From positions 54,101 to 118,100 of the forward strand of contig JAGSGY010000006.1 of NCBI GenBank assembly GCA_023954855.1: a stretch of DNA of 64,000 nt, written 5' to 3'. This DNA comes from Pseudomonadota bacterium. Lineage in GTDB: Bacteria > Myxococcota_A > UBA796 > GCA-2862545. The notes beneath the pieces were generated by a model. The model saw only the letters and a program-made list of their open reading frames with translations, had not been told where the DNA came from and searched no databases. A program made the position numbers and the translations under genes. This document shows, piece after piece, positions 8,475 to 22,647 of this stretch. Position 1 is the stretch's first letter. Each line of letters starts with the position of its first letter.

Positions 8475-8678
8475 TTAGAGCTGAATGTCCATCACAGTTT
8501 CGGGTGGGGCGGGCTCGCAGGGATCCTGCTCCACAGGCGTGAGGGTCAGCGTGAAGGCTTGGCCCTCGCGCGCACCCTCGGGCAAGTAGGACACCGGCCA
8601 ATCCACTTGGATTCCGCCGATCTCGACGACAGCCATGTCGCCCTCGATTCGGTCGATGACGATCTGTGGATGGCTCAT
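8475..8678 (-). CDS. DUF3006 family small protein
   Basis: A 67-residue acidic protein matching the DUF3006 pattern: IVIDRIEGDMAVVEIGG, then WPVSYLPEGAREGQAF. Such proteins form a small beta-rich domain of unknown role and are usually encoded beside beta-lactamase-fold hydrolases related to the C-terminal domain of ComEC, as here: the start codon overlaps the stop of the hydrolase gene by four bases. It has no signal peptide, so it acts in the cytoplasm, while the neighbour hydrolase is predicted to be exported; the two therefore may not touch each other. The ComEA-like gene follows 18 bases downstream. Confidence 0.75.
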   Translation of the reverse strand: MSHPQIVIDRIEGDMAVVEIGGIQVDWPVSYLPEGAREGQAFTLTLTPVEQDPCEPAPPETVMDIQL

Positions 8679-9769
8679 GGTTCTCCTCTCTTCTTGCCCT
8701 TCTTACCCTTCTTCTTCTTGCCGCGTCCCGAGGGCTCTTCGACTGGGGCCGACGGCCGTACTCCGGAGAGCCAGCTTGGCGCCTCGTCCGCTTCGGTGTC
8801 GTCCGCTGGCGTCGTGGTCGGTGCTTCGACCGGCGTCTGCACAGGGGTCACGGGCTCGGCAGGGGCCGGGGCGGGTGTCACTGGGGCTGCCGTCATCAGC
8901 GGCACGTCAGTAGCGATCTGGGTGATCGGGGCGGCGGCAAACATCGTGATGTCGCCTTCGAGTACATCGAGCTCGGTGCCGTTCGAGATCGCGCGGATTT
9001 GGCCGGACAGGTCGGTCCGAAACACCAGCGCACCCAGGCCGGCCAGACGGTCCAGGGTCTCGACGTCTGGGTGGCCGTATCGGTTGCCCTCGCCGCAGGA
9101 AATCACCGCGATCTCCGGGGAGACGCGGCTCAAGAAGCCGTGGGTCGAGCTGTGATCGGAGCCATGGTGTGCGACCTTGAGCAGGTCCATCTCCTCGACG
9201 CCAGCGCGCAGCAGCGCGGACTCGGTCGGGGCCTCGGCGTCCCCCGTGAACAGGGCGTCGATCTCGCCGTGCTCGAGCCAGACGACCACCGAGTTGGAGT
9301 TCAGGTCCGACCGGGTGTTCTTGATGTAGGACGCACCGGGAGAGAGCACGTGTAGAACGGCTTCGTCCCCGAGCTTAAGGTTCATGCCGGCGGTCGCCCG
9401 CATGCGGTGAATGCCCTTCTCGGTGACCGCCGCCGCGAGCCGCTTGTACGTCTCGGTCGTGTGGGGCTGGCCACTGTCCATGTACATCTTGACGGGGATG
9501 TTCTGGACGACGTCGGTCATGCCGCCGATGTGGTCGGCATGAGGGTGGGTGGCGATGAGCAGGTCGAGTTGGTCCACACCCAGGGTGCGGAGCTGCTTGT
9601 AGACCGCTGCATCCCGGATCCCGGCGTCAATCAGCACGGCCTTGCCGGCCCCGCGGATCAGTACGCCGTCGCCCTGGCCCACATCGAGAAAGTCGATGAT
9701 GACGTCGCCAGCGAGAGCTGGGGCACTCGCAAGGGCGAGCGCGGCTGCGAACACAACGCGGTGAAGCAC
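8675..9769 (-). CDS. Exported metallo-beta-lactamase-fold hydrolase, ComEC C-domain type
   Basis: A 364-residue protein: signal peptide (to about residue 20), then a hydrolase domain starting IIDFLDVGQGDGVLI as in the C-terminal domain of ComEC/Rec2, with metal ligands in THPHADHIGG (His75, His77, Asp79, His80), FTGDAE, and KVAHHGSDHS. The last ~80 residues are low-complexity: Ala/Pro/Thr-rich followed by a very basic tail (GRGKKKKGKKGKKR), which could bind nucleic acid or the envelope. No ComEC membrane channel is encoded here. The GTG start follows directly on the TAG stop of the upstream lipoprotein gene, suggesting coupled translation. A role in extracellular DNA handling is an inference from the ComEA-like neighbour; other phosphodiester or lactone substrates are possible. 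Confidence 0.8.
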   Translation of the reverse strand: MLHRVVFAAALALASAPALAGDVIIDFLDVGQGDGVLIRGAGKAVLIDAGIRDAAVYKQLRTLGVDQLDLLIATHPHADHIGGMTDVVQNIPVKMYMDSGQPHTTETYKRLAAAVTEKGIHRMRATAGMNLKLGDEAVLHVLSPGASYIKNTRSDLNSNSVVVWLEHGEIDALFTGDAEAPTESALLRAGVEEMDLLKVAHHGSDHSSTHGFLSRVSPEIAVISCGEGNRYGHPDVETLDRLAGLGALVFRTDLSGQIRAISNGTELDVLEGDITMFAAAPITQIATDVPLMTAAPVTPAPAPAEPVTPVQTPVEAPTTTPADDTEADEAPSWLSGVRPSAPVEEPSGRGKKKKGKKGKKRGEP

Positions 9770-10924
9770 CTACTCGATCGGACGCGCGAAGACGTTGCGG
9801 TTGGTGTAGTCGAAGCTCGCGACCCACCAGCTGCCGTCACCCGCCTGGGCGATCTCGTTGTGGAAGCCGACGGCGGCGTTGGAGCCGCCGAGACGGCTGG
9901 AGGTCCAAGCACCGCTGGCGCGCTCGGCGATGCGCATGTCGTTGTTGTGCCCATCGAAGTAGAGCAGTGCAAAGTCGTCGTTCTTCTGAACGATCTCGGT
10001 GTCGGCGCCCATGAAGTCGCCGTCGTCGACAGTCTCGTACGCCCAGGTCGAGCCCGTCCGCGTCGCGAGGACGAGATCCTGCTCGGTGCTGTCGTGGAAC
10101 GCGACCGCGAGGGTCGTGCCGTCGGTCCACATCGAGGGCCACTGACCGTGTCCGTCGTAGATGACCGAGGTCGTGTAGCTGCCGGCAAAGCCCTCTGCGA
10201 GCTTGAGGGTGCCGTTCGCTGCGTCGTAGTAGGCGATGTACTCGACACCGTCGTGAATCAGCAAGCGGGTGTAGGTGCCGACGTCGGCCTCGAGGGTGAT
10301 CGTCTCGAGCGTGTCGGGGTCGACGTAGCTGTAGTCGGTGCCCTCGTCGATCTTCTCGCCGGACCACTCTTCGCCGTCGAAGTGCGCGATGCGCAGCTCC
10401 TTCTTGTCGCCGTCGTAGTGGGCGACCACAGGATTGTCGTCGGCGTCGAGGTCGATGCTGGTCCACATGCCGTACAGAGGCGCGAGGCCGCTGCCCGCTT
10501 CGGCCATGTCGTGGCTCCAGCGATCGGGACCGGTGCGCTTGGCGACGCGGAGCTGCCCGAGGGCGGCGTCGTGGTAGGACGCCCAGATAGCGCCGTCGGG
10601 AGCGACGACCATCGAGCCGTACTTGCCGCGATCACCGGGGTTGAGGCCGTCTTCGGCGTGACCGTCGACGTCTTCGTGCTCCCAGGCGACCGTGCCGTCA
10701 CTCTGCGGCGAGCCGATGGCGAAGCGAATCTGCTCGCGCTCGGTCGCGTAGTAGGTGATGCCCAGGCGGCCATCGGGGGTGGTGTCCATGGACAACCACT
10801 GGCCCCAGGCACCTTCGGGCGCGTTTTCTTCGGGGGCGACGAGGTCGTATTCGTTGCAGCTGCAGCCGATGGCGAGCAGAGCGACGGTCCCGTAAAGGGA
10901 GGCGCGAAGGGCAGTGGCGATCAT
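9770..10924 (-). CDS. Beta-propeller lipoprotein
   Basis: A 384-residue lipoprotein: signal sequence with lipobox LLAIG-C at about residues 17-21, then repeats of the BNR/sialidase-like kind, each with a Trp- or Tyr-bearing beta-hairpin such as DGRLGITYYATEREQIRFA, DGAIWASYHDAALGQLRVA and DNPVVAHYDGDKKELRIAHF (key blocks only: YHDAALG, HYDGDKK, YDAANGT, FHDSTEQ, YFDGHNN). This suggests a six- or seven-bladed propeller at the outer surface. I chose the ATG at 10924 because it starts the signal sequence; the open frame continues 22 codons upstream without support. Function unknown; no catalytic set is visible. It is directly followed by the exported hydrolase gene. Confidence 0.8.
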   Translation of the reverse strand: MIATALRASLYGTVALLAIGCSCNEYDLVAPEENAPEGAWGQWLSMDTTPDGRLGITYYATEREQIRFAIGSPQSDGTVAWEHEDVDGHAEDGLNPGDRGKYGSMVVAPDGAIWASYHDAALGQLRVAKRTGPDRWSHDMAEAGSGLAPLYGMWTSIDLDADDNPVVAHYDGDKKELRIAHFDGEEWSGEKIDEGTDYSYVDPDTLETITLEADVGTYTRLLIHDGVEYIAYYDAANGTLKLAEGFAGSYTTSVIYDGHGQWPSMWTDGTTLAVAFHDSTEQDLVLATRTGSTWAYETVDDGDFMGADTEIVQKNDDFALLYFDGHNNDMRIAERASGAWTSSRLGGSNAAVGFHNEIAQAGDGSWWVASFDYTNRNVFARPIE

Positions 10925-10988
10925 GGGAGGGCTCCGTGAGACCGGGCAGACGTTGCCACGCAGCTTGCCACCGCGGGACCCCGATGTC

Positions 10989-11028
10989 AACGAGGTAAAC
11001 CGCCTCGACGCGCCGCTAAATAGCCGCT

Positions 11029-11037
<9 letters not shown>
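10989..11037 (-). terminator. Possible terminator hairpin after the synthase gene
   Basis: Inverted repeat CGCCTCG/CGAGGCG (7 bp) spans the stop codon of the large synthase gene, with a 24-base loop that itself contains two direct AGCGGC copies. On the minus strand the distal arm is followed by GTTT. Loop length and short T run make this a weak candidate; it is the only hairpin seen in the 104 bases before the next gene. Confidence 0.25.
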
Positions 11038-17307
<6,270 letters not shown>

Positions 17308-17354
17308 GGTGTCTCTCTCAGCTAGTGGGGGGAAGGGGCCCTAGATGGGCGAAA

Positions 17355-17381
17355 CCCGACCCAAGCAATGCAGGGGTCGGG
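17355..17381 (-). terminator. Intercistronic hairpin between ACP and synthase genes
   Basis: Perfect 8-bp inverted repeat CCCGACCC/GGGTCGGG with an 11-base loop, in the 125-base gap between the carrier protein gene and the synthase gene. Read on the minus strand the stem is followed by TTTCG, a very short T run. It may act as a partial terminator or mRNA end-block, letting the cell make more free carrier protein than megasynthase. Confidence 0.4.
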
Positions 17382-17432
17382 AACAGAGCGGCAGGTCTGG
17401 AGGTCCGGGTGGTCCTCCAGGAAGGACGCTGC

Positions 17433-17678
17433 TTATGCGGCCGCACGCATCATGCGGGCGAGATCCGTCAGCGACGCAACCTTGGCGAGCTCTTCGTCAG
17501 GGAAGGTCATGTCGGTCTTGTCTTCGAGGAATCCGACCATCTCCATCGTGGCGATGGAGTCGAGGGCCAGGTCCTCGATGGTGGTCGAGATCTGAATGCC
17601 TTCGAACTCTTCTTTGCGGTTCGGGGCTACGTCGAAGAGGGCCTCGCGGATGAGTCCCAGAACCTTCTCGTCAGTCAT
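17433..17678 (-). CDS. Stand-alone acyl carrier protein
   Basis: An 81-residue acidic carrier protein. The phosphopantetheine site is Ser in LALDSIATME (about residue 40), after the usual helix-1 (DEKVLGLIREALFDVAP) and before helix 2 and the FPDEELAKV region. It lies between the FAAL gene (34 bases upstream) and the synthase gene (125 bases downstream). In FAAL systems the ligase transfers the acyl-adenylate to such a carrier, which presents the starter chain to the ketosynthase. ATG at 17678 is preceded by GGAG eight bases away; an open frame continuing further upstream overlaps the FAAL gene and is not used. A general fatty-acid ACP is the alternative but would usually sit with fab genes. 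Confidence 0.92.
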   Translation of the reverse strand: MTDEKVLGLIREALFDVAPNRKEEFEGIQISTTIEDLALDSIATMEMVGFLEDKTDMTFPDEELAKVASLTDLARMMRAAA

Positions 17679-17712
17679 GCTTTCACTCCAAGCGGGTGAG
17701 GTAAGTGTTGGA

Positions 17713-19488
17713 TTACTTCGCGAGGACGCGAGCCTTGGCGCGGCTCCAGAGCGACTTCGCGACGTGCTTTGCAAGGGTGACCTTGTCTGCGTTGCTGCCC
17801 ATAGCGCGGCTGCCCTCGGCGCCAAGCGTTCCGTTGAGGAACTGCTGACGGGTCTTGCGGCGCTGGAGCTTGCCAGAGCTGGTCTTCGAGAGCGTGCCGG
17901 GCTTGAGGCAGACCACCTGGGTGATGGACAGCGACATCTCGCGCTGGACGGCGTGCTTGATCTCGGTGGTGAGGGCATCGGTGTCGGACGCGCGGGTCTC
18001 GACGGCTACGATGAGCTCTTCGCTGTTCGCACCGGGACGCGAGAAGGCGACGGCGTTGCCCTTGCGGACGCCATCGACCTCGGCGGCAACCCACTCGACA
18101 GACTGCGGGTGGATGTTGCGACCGTTGAAGATGATCAGGTCCTTGAGGCGACCGGTGATGACCACTTCGCCATCGACGATGTAGCCGAGGTCACCCGTGT
18201 GCAGCCAGCCGTTCCGGAAGGTCGAGGCGGTGGCCTCGTCGTTGTCGAAGTAGCCGGGCGTGACGCTCGGGCCCTTGACGCAGAGCTCGCCCTCGACGCC
18301 GTCCGCGAGGCGCACGTCATCGGTGAAGCAAGCGACCTCGTGGCCGGGGAAAGGGGCACCGCAGAGCACGTGCTCAAGAATGACGGTGTCGTCGGTCTCG
18401 GGGGCCTTGGCGATGCCGTCATCTTCGAAGGCCTGGGCGTCGACCACGATGGTGCGCATGGGCTCGGAGACGTTCTTGATCGCGATGGCGAGAGTGGCCT
18501 CGGCCATGCCGTAGGCGGGCAGCACCGCGGTCTCGGGCAGGTTGGCGCCCTTGGTAAAGGTCTCGGTGAAGGCGCGCATCGTGTCTGGGTGAATCGGCTC
18601 GGCGCCGCAGCCACAGGCCTTGAGGCACGAGAGGTCCCACTTGGACAGGTCCGCTTCCTTGCAGCGACGCGTGATGAGCGCGTAGGCGAAGTTCGGCGCA
18701 AAGGTGGCCGTGGAGCGGTGGCGGTGGATGGTGTCCATCCAGACGCGGGGACGACGGATGAAGCGCATCGTCGGAATGAACACGACCTCGACGCCCCAGA
18801 CGATCGGGGCGATGACGAAGCCGATGAGGCCCATGTCGTGGTAGAGCGGCAGCCAGGATGCGCCCTTATCGACGGCGGGGTCCATGTCGAGGCCGCTCGG
18901 GCCCATGATGCCGTTCACGTTCGCGATGAGCGAGCCGTGCGTGACCATGACGCCCTTCGGGTCCGAGGTGGAGCCGGAGGTGTACTGCAGGAAGGCCAGG
19001 TCGTCGGGGCCAATCTCGGGGTAGACCGGCGTGCCGGCGTCCTTTCCGAGCTCTTCGGCGCGAACGAGCTTCTCGAGGGTCGAGACGCGGTCCACCAGGT
19101 TCCAGAGCACGTTCTGCAGCTTCTCAGAAGCGACGAGGACCTTGGCCTTGGAGGTCTCGAGGATGCGAGCGGTGCGGTCGGAGTAGGCATCGAGCGAGCC
19201 CATCGACATCGGCGGGTACAGCGGCACGGGCAGCACGCCGACGCGGAGGGCGGCGAGGAAGTCGAGAACGAAGTCCTCCGGCTCGATGACGATGAGGCCG
19301 AAGCGGTCACCCTTCTCGAGGCCTAGGGACTGAAGTCCAGCGGCGCGGCGGGCGGTCTCTTTCTCGACGTCGGGGAAGTCGTAGCGCTTCTCTTCACCCT
19401 TGCTGTCCTGGAAGACGAACCCATTTTCAGGCCAGGCCTCACCGACGTTCGCGATGGCCTCGGCGATGGTGCGGTAGCTGGTCTGCAT
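17713..19488 (-). CDS. Fatty acyl-AMP ligase (FAAL)
   Basis: A 591-residue member of the ANL adenylating family. Motifs: LQYTSGSTSDPKGVMVTH (P-loop), SWLPLYHDMGLIG (FAAL/FACL type), YGMAEAT, LHTGDLGYIVDGEVVITGRLKD is the A8 region (key part GDLGY and TGRLKD), and the C-terminal LSKTSSGKLQRRKTR with the catalytic Lys. LYHDMGLIG and the general layout fit FadD32-type FAALs, which make acyl-adenylates and pass them to a carrier protein instead of CoA. The insertion that separates FAAL from CoA ligases would confirm this. The ATG at 19488 is preceded by AGGAGA with five bases of spacing. First gene of the FAAL-ACP-synthase operon; the promoter lies about 165 bases upstream. Confidence 0.92.
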   Translation of the reverse strand: MQTSYRTIAEAIANVGEAWPENGFVFQDSKGEEKRYDFPDVEKETARRAAGLQSLGLEKGDRFGLIVIEPEDFVLDFLAALRVGVLPVPLYPPMSMGSLDAYSDRTARILETSKAKVLVASEKLQNVLWNLVDRVSTLEKLVRAEELGKDAGTPVYPEIGPDDLAFLQYTSGSTSDPKGVMVTHGSLIANVNGIMGPSGLDMDPAVDKGASWLPLYHDMGLIGFVIAPIVWGVEVVFIPTMRFIRRPRVWMDTIHRHRSTATFAPNFAYALITRRCKEADLSKWDLSCLKACGCGAEPIHPDTMRAFTETFTKGANLPETAVLPAYGMAEATLAIAIKNVSEPMRTIVVDAQAFEDDGIAKAPETDDTVILEHVLCGAPFPGHEVACFTDDVRLADGVEGELCVKGPSVTPGYFDNDEATASTFRNGWLHTGDLGYIVDGEVVITGRLKDLIIFNGRNIHPQSVEWVAAEVDGVRKGNAVAFSRPGANSEELIVAVETRASDTDALTTEIKHAVQREMSLSITQVVCLKPGTLSKTSSGKLQRRKTRQQFLNGTLGAEGSRAMGSNADKVTLAKHVAKSLWSRAKARVLAK

Positions 19489-19647
19489 GTGTGTCTCCTG
19501 ATTGGACATTGAGATGAGGAAGGGGGCGGGGAGCGCAGCAGGGGATGCGGTTTTCGCTCTCCGCGGCCTGCTCATAGGTCGACTGGCGGACGCGCGCAAC
19601 CCGGGAAGACCCTAGGTTTTCGCCGGAGTGGGGCATTGGATTTCTGA

Positions 19648-19659
19648 CTGACTAGTCAG
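19648..19659. promoter_or_regulatory. Operator-like palindrome O1
   Basis: Perfect 12-bp palindrome CTGACTAGTCAG, flanked by TTC and GAA at equal distance. The TGACTAGTCA core is typical of sites bound by TetR-family repressors. It covers the predicted transcription start of the FAAL operon (about 19654), so a bound protein would block initiation. No TetR-family gene is in this window. Confidence 0.55.
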
Positions 19660-19660
19660 A

Positions 19661-19689
19661 ATGAATCGTGGTTCAGTGGCGCGTGTCAA
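19661..19689 (-). promoter_or_regulatory. Promoter of the FAAL-ACP-synthase operon
   Basis: On the minus strand: -35 TTGACA (19684-19689, perfect consensus), 17-base spacer, -10 ATTCAT (19661-19666, 3 of 6). The -35 touches the second palindrome and the predicted start point falls inside the first, so promoter and operators are interlocked. Confidence 0.5.
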
Positions 19690-19709
19690 ACCAACCTGCG
19701 GGTCGGTTT
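19688..19709. promoter_or_regulatory. Operator-like inverted repeat O2
   Basis: Arms AAACCAACC and GGTCGGTTT (8 of 9 positions pair) around a TGCG centre. The half-site resembles the AAACCGACC/GGTCGGTTT sites of some TetR-family regulators, but with four extra central bases. It overlaps the -35 box by two bases. Confidence 0.45.
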
Positions 19710-19875
19710 CTCTTTCGCAGAATGCAAGGGCCTTATCGGCAGCTGCGAAGTCGGTTTCGCGCCTGGCTCATGCCCGCGTCGTGATCGCCTACGTGCTGCC
19801 AGTGGAGGGCCAGAGCCATCGATTACGCGCGATGACGTGACAGCACATTTTTGGGGCGGCGGGATGGTGCAAAGC

Positions 19876-19891
19876 GATCAGAGCGCTGATC
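19876..19891 (-). terminator. Possible terminator of the kinase gene
   Basis: GATCAG/CTGATC stem (6 bp) with a 4-base loop just past the stop codon of the kinase gene, followed on the minus strand by GCTTTGC. Short stem and poor T run keep confidence low. Confidence 0.3.
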
Positions 19892-19900
19892 TGCGACGCC

Positions 19901-20893
19901 TCAGAGCGCTGCAGCGACGGCCACGGCTGCGGCACTGAGCAGCAGGGTGACGACCGCGAACGCCAGCCCGGCGCCGTCCTCTGCAGGTTCCGGCGGCTCG
20001 CTAGAGCGACTTGCCCGGTGCACCTTCGAGGCGGGTGGGTCGCTGTGGGTGCCGGTGCCAAACGCGCTGATGGTGCTCTCTTCGATCTCGGGCAAGCTCT
20101 CGACGACCTCTTCCAGCGCGTCTGCGAGGTCTCTCGCCGAGGCGTAGCGCTCCGCCTGTTCGAAGCGGGTGGCCTTCTTGATGACCGGCTTGAGAGGGGC
20201 GGGGATGCCGTCGAGAACATCGGGGAACGCGTCGGCGCCGTGCAGCTCGCGGGGGTGGCGTCCCATCAGTAGGGCGTAGAGACAACCTCCGGACGCATAG
20301 ACGTCGGAGATGGAACTCGCCAAGCGGGCATCTTCACGAATCTCTGGGGCGAGGTAGTGGTAGGTCCCGAGGATGGTGCCGGAGGTGGTGGTCTGGGCAG
20401 CCGTGCCATCGGTGATTCGCGCCACTCCGAAGTCAGAGAGCTTGGGGTGGCCCATCCAATCGAAGAGGATGTTCTGCGGTTTGACATCCCGGTGAACCAC
20501 GCTGTGTTGGTGGGCGTGCTCCAAGCCCGCGAGCACCTCGACCAGCACCCGCACTGCCAGTCGGGGAGGCATGGGGCCGTGGCGTAGGACCCAGTCCCAA
20601 GCACTTCCACCCTCTGCGAGTTCCATGACCAGGTAGGGGCCGAGGTCGACCGACCCGGTGTCATAGACTCGGACAATGTTCGGATGGCGGAGCCGCGTCA
20701 TCATCGCCGCCTCGCGATGAAAGCGGCGTTTCATCTGGTCGAGAGAGCCCTCGCGGGGACGGAGAAGCTTGATGGCGCAGGCCTCTTTCCGGTCGGCGTC
20801 GAGCGCGCGGTAGACCGTGGCCATGCCACCCTTCGCGAGCTCGCCCGTGATCCGGTAACGACCTTCTCCGAGCTCTGTGCCGGCTTCAAGCAA
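19901..20893 (-). CDS. Hanks-type Ser/Thr protein kinase, single membrane helix
   Basis: A 330-residue kinase. Catalytic domain about 10-275 with all key residues: Gly-rich LAKGGMATVY, Lys42 (ACAIK), Glu61, HRDVKPQN (Asp136), DFG (154-156), and APE in YLAPEIRED. A Ser/Pro/Glu-rich linker leads to one hydrophobic helix at the extreme C-terminus (FAVVTLLLSAAAVAVAAAL), so the catalytic domain faces the cytoplasm and there is essentially no outside sensor part. Start is TTG at 20893, six bases after GGGGAG. The gene is divergent from the next gene. Substrate unknown; phosphorylation of the neighbouring synthase regulator would be speculation. Confidence 0.92.
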   Translation of the reverse strand: MLEAGTELGEGRYRITGELAKGGMATVYRALDADRKEACAIKLLRPREGSLDQMKRRFHREAAMMTRLRHPNIVRVYDTGSVDLGPYLVMELAEGGSAWDWVLRHGPMPPRLAVRVLVEVLAGLEHAHQHSVVHRDVKPQNILFDWMGHPKLSDFGVARITDGTAAQTTTSGTILGTYHYLAPEIREDARLASSISDVYASGGCLYALLMGRHPRELHGADAFPDVLDGIPAPLKPVIKKATRFEQAERYASARDLADALEEVVESLPEIEESTISAFGTGTHSDPPASKVHRASRSSEPPEPAEDGAGLAFAVVTLLLSAAAVAVAAAL

Positions 20894-20920
20894 TGCGCGC
20901 TCCCCAGGCGTCGTTGTGCA

Positions 20921-20948
20921 GGTATCCGCGGATGGATCGGGCGGTCAA
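20921..20948 (-). promoter_or_regulatory. Candidate promoter of the kinase gene
   Basis: On the minus strand TTGACC (20943-20948, 5 of 6) and GATACC (20921-20926, 3 of 6) separated by 16 bases. The predicted start point would give a leader of about 20 bases before the TTG start codon. Confidence 0.35.
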
Positions 20949-21051
20949 CGCGTCTGTGGCTCGAACCATACCGCATGGGATGAAGCGGGGTGCGCGCAAT
21001 CCTGACGGCTGGGGCGGCACCGATCTGATACCGTCCGGCGCTGGAGTCTTC

Positions 21052-22644
21052 ATGCGCCCTGTTCTGTTGCTGCTCGCGCTCGCATTTGCTGCACCGGCGG
21101 CCGCCACCGATGTCATCGTGCTGCTCACCGACGGTGAGACCCTCGAAGGTGACCTGGTCAAGCACAAGTACGGGAAGTTCTACTGGGTTCAGCAGCCTGG
21201 CGGTAAGACGCTGAAGCTCAAGTGGAACGCGGTGGCGGACATCCGCAGCAACGAACCGGGTGTCGAGCTCGATCTCGGCGGTCCCAGCGAGGAGCCTGCG
21301 GGTCCCGGGCTGCCCGAGGACGCGAAGAAGTCCAAGGCACCGATGAAGGATGTCGAGGCCGCCGCAGTCCGTCACGAGGCCAAGCTGGTCAAGAAGCTCG
21401 AGGGGTACACACGTGACCCCTCGTACTGGATGGCACGCTCCGACGCGGGTGCCATCGCTGCCGCCGCGCTGCCTCCCGAGGTCGCGATTGTCGAGGCGGA
21501 TTACGAGCACCTTGCGACCGACTACGTCTGGGCGACCGAAGACGGCATCGAGGAAAACGTCGGTGAGTGGCACGAGCAGCGTCGTGAACGGGTCATCGTC
21601 GAGGTTTCGCCGGGCCCGTTCGTGTCGATCGCACCGTTTCGCGAGACGAGCGTGCGTCGGTACTATGGCGGTAAGGGCGAGCCGATCTGGAAGACGGAGC
21701 GTGAAGAGCTTGAGCTGACGGTTCAGCAGCAGCTCGATGACATCGAGCAGGACACGTTGGACGGTACTGCGGTCATCTTGGCGCCCTCCGAGGCGAAGCG
21801 CCTCATCAAGCCGTTCTTGCCCGAGGGCTTCACCCTTGAGACCACCGCGGACAGCGTGATCGCCACCGGCCGCTGGTCCGAGGCCCGTGGAAACCCCAAG
21901 AACGGCGAGTGGGCGCGATGGGAGCGAGTGCACACCGTCACTTTTGCGATGACCGGCGCAGGCTCCGAGAAGCGGATCTCAGTCTCAGCCTCTGAAGTCG
22001 AGCGGGTCGTCACCCACGAACGCGAGCCGGAGTTTTCGAACAGCCTCACGGTCGACCCCCGCCCGACGGCGACGATGATGCGGGGCCTGCTGAAGGCCGC
22101 GGGTGTGCGCGCCCGCATGCCAGAGCCTCTGCTCGAGCCCGTGGGTTTGATTACGGGTGGCGCCTCGCCTGGACCGGACGTGCCGTCCTTGCGAACGTGG
22201 GAGGAAGTGCGCCGCGACCAAGAGGCCGAGAGTGTCGCTACGCTCACCGGTATCTGGCGTCTCATGCAGCCCGAGGTCACGGTTCCTGCGAGTCGCTCGC
22301 GAGGGTCGACCTGGGACGAGGCCACCGAAGAAGACGGGCCTGAGCCTGACCTGTCACTGCGCATCGACAACAACGGCGAGATCGCAGACCTCGAGCTCGC
22401 GCCGAACACGCTCAAGCACGGCTGGCGCTGGCAGACCGACGCGACCTTCCGCAACAACCGCCCGAAGCTGGTGGTGACCGTCGCCGACATCGACGGCGAG
22501 AACCGTGAGGTCATTGGCTACTGCGAGCTCGACCTCAAGGAGCTGCTGCGGACGGCTTGGCATACTTGTGAAGAAGCCAAGGTGAAGTTCGACGTGGAGT
22601 GGGTCGACCCCGCTCCCGTCGATGAATTCGAGCTGACCGACTAG
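21052..22644 (+). CDS. Exported protein of unknown function
   Basis: A 530-residue protein with a clear signal peptide (MRPVLLLLALAFAAPAAA). After it comes a short beta-rich SM-like stretch (VIVLLTDGETLEGDLVKHKYGKFYWVQ) that often marks proteins rewriting a quantity into a surface context, then no family I recognise. The middle is rich in charged residues (Glu/Arg), and the C-terminal ~100 residues (SLRIDNNGEIADLELAPNT, then a WHTCEEAKVKFDVEW end) look like a beta-sandwich. No lipobox, no membrane helix. The ATG at 21052 follows GGAG by six bases and begins the signal peptide; the frame is open further upstream but has no such features. Divergent from the kinase; its stop lies three bases from the convergent small gene. 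Confidence 0.7.
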   Translation: MRPVLLLLALAFAAPAAATDVIVLLTDGETLEGDLVKHKYGKFYWVQQPGGKTLKLKWNAVADIRSNEPGVELDLGGPSEEPAGPGLPEDAKKSKAPMKDVEAAAVRHEAKLVKKLEGYTRDPSYWMARSDAGAIAAAALPPEVAIVEADYEHLATDYVWATEDGIEENVGEWHEQRRERVIVEVSPGPFVSIAPFRETSVRRYYGGKGEPIWKTEREELELTVQQQLDDIEQDTLDGTAVILAPSEAKRLIKPFLPEGFTLETTADSVIATGRWSEARGNPKNGEWARWERVHTVTFAMTGAGSEKRISVSASEVERVVTHEREPEFSNSLTVDPRPTATMMRGLLKAAGVRARMPEPLLEPVGLITGGASPGPDVPSLRTWEEVRRDQEAESVATLTGIWRLMQPEVTVPASRSRGSTWDEATEEDGPEPDLSLRIDNNGEIADLELAPNTLKHGWRWQTDATFRNNRPKLVVTVADIDGENREVIGYCELDLKELLRTAWHTCEEAKVKFDVEWVDPAPVDEFELTD

Positions 22645-22647
22645 CGA

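Larger units (their letters stand above)
19489..19900. other. Intergenic control region upstream of the FAAL operon
   Basis: A 412-base stretch without a gene. It contains, on the minus strand, a promoter with perfect TTGACA, two operator-like palindromes, a leader of about 165 bases before the FAAL start, and at its far end a small hairpin after the kinase gene stop. Open frames crossing it have no Shine-Dalgarno or family similarity. Confidence 0.7.

Noticed and set aside
17679..17978. Longer start for the free ACP
   Set aside because: The extension overlaps the FAAL gene end, is Ser/Pro/Arg-rich, and the ATG at 17678 has GGAG at eight bases and gives a normal-length ACP.
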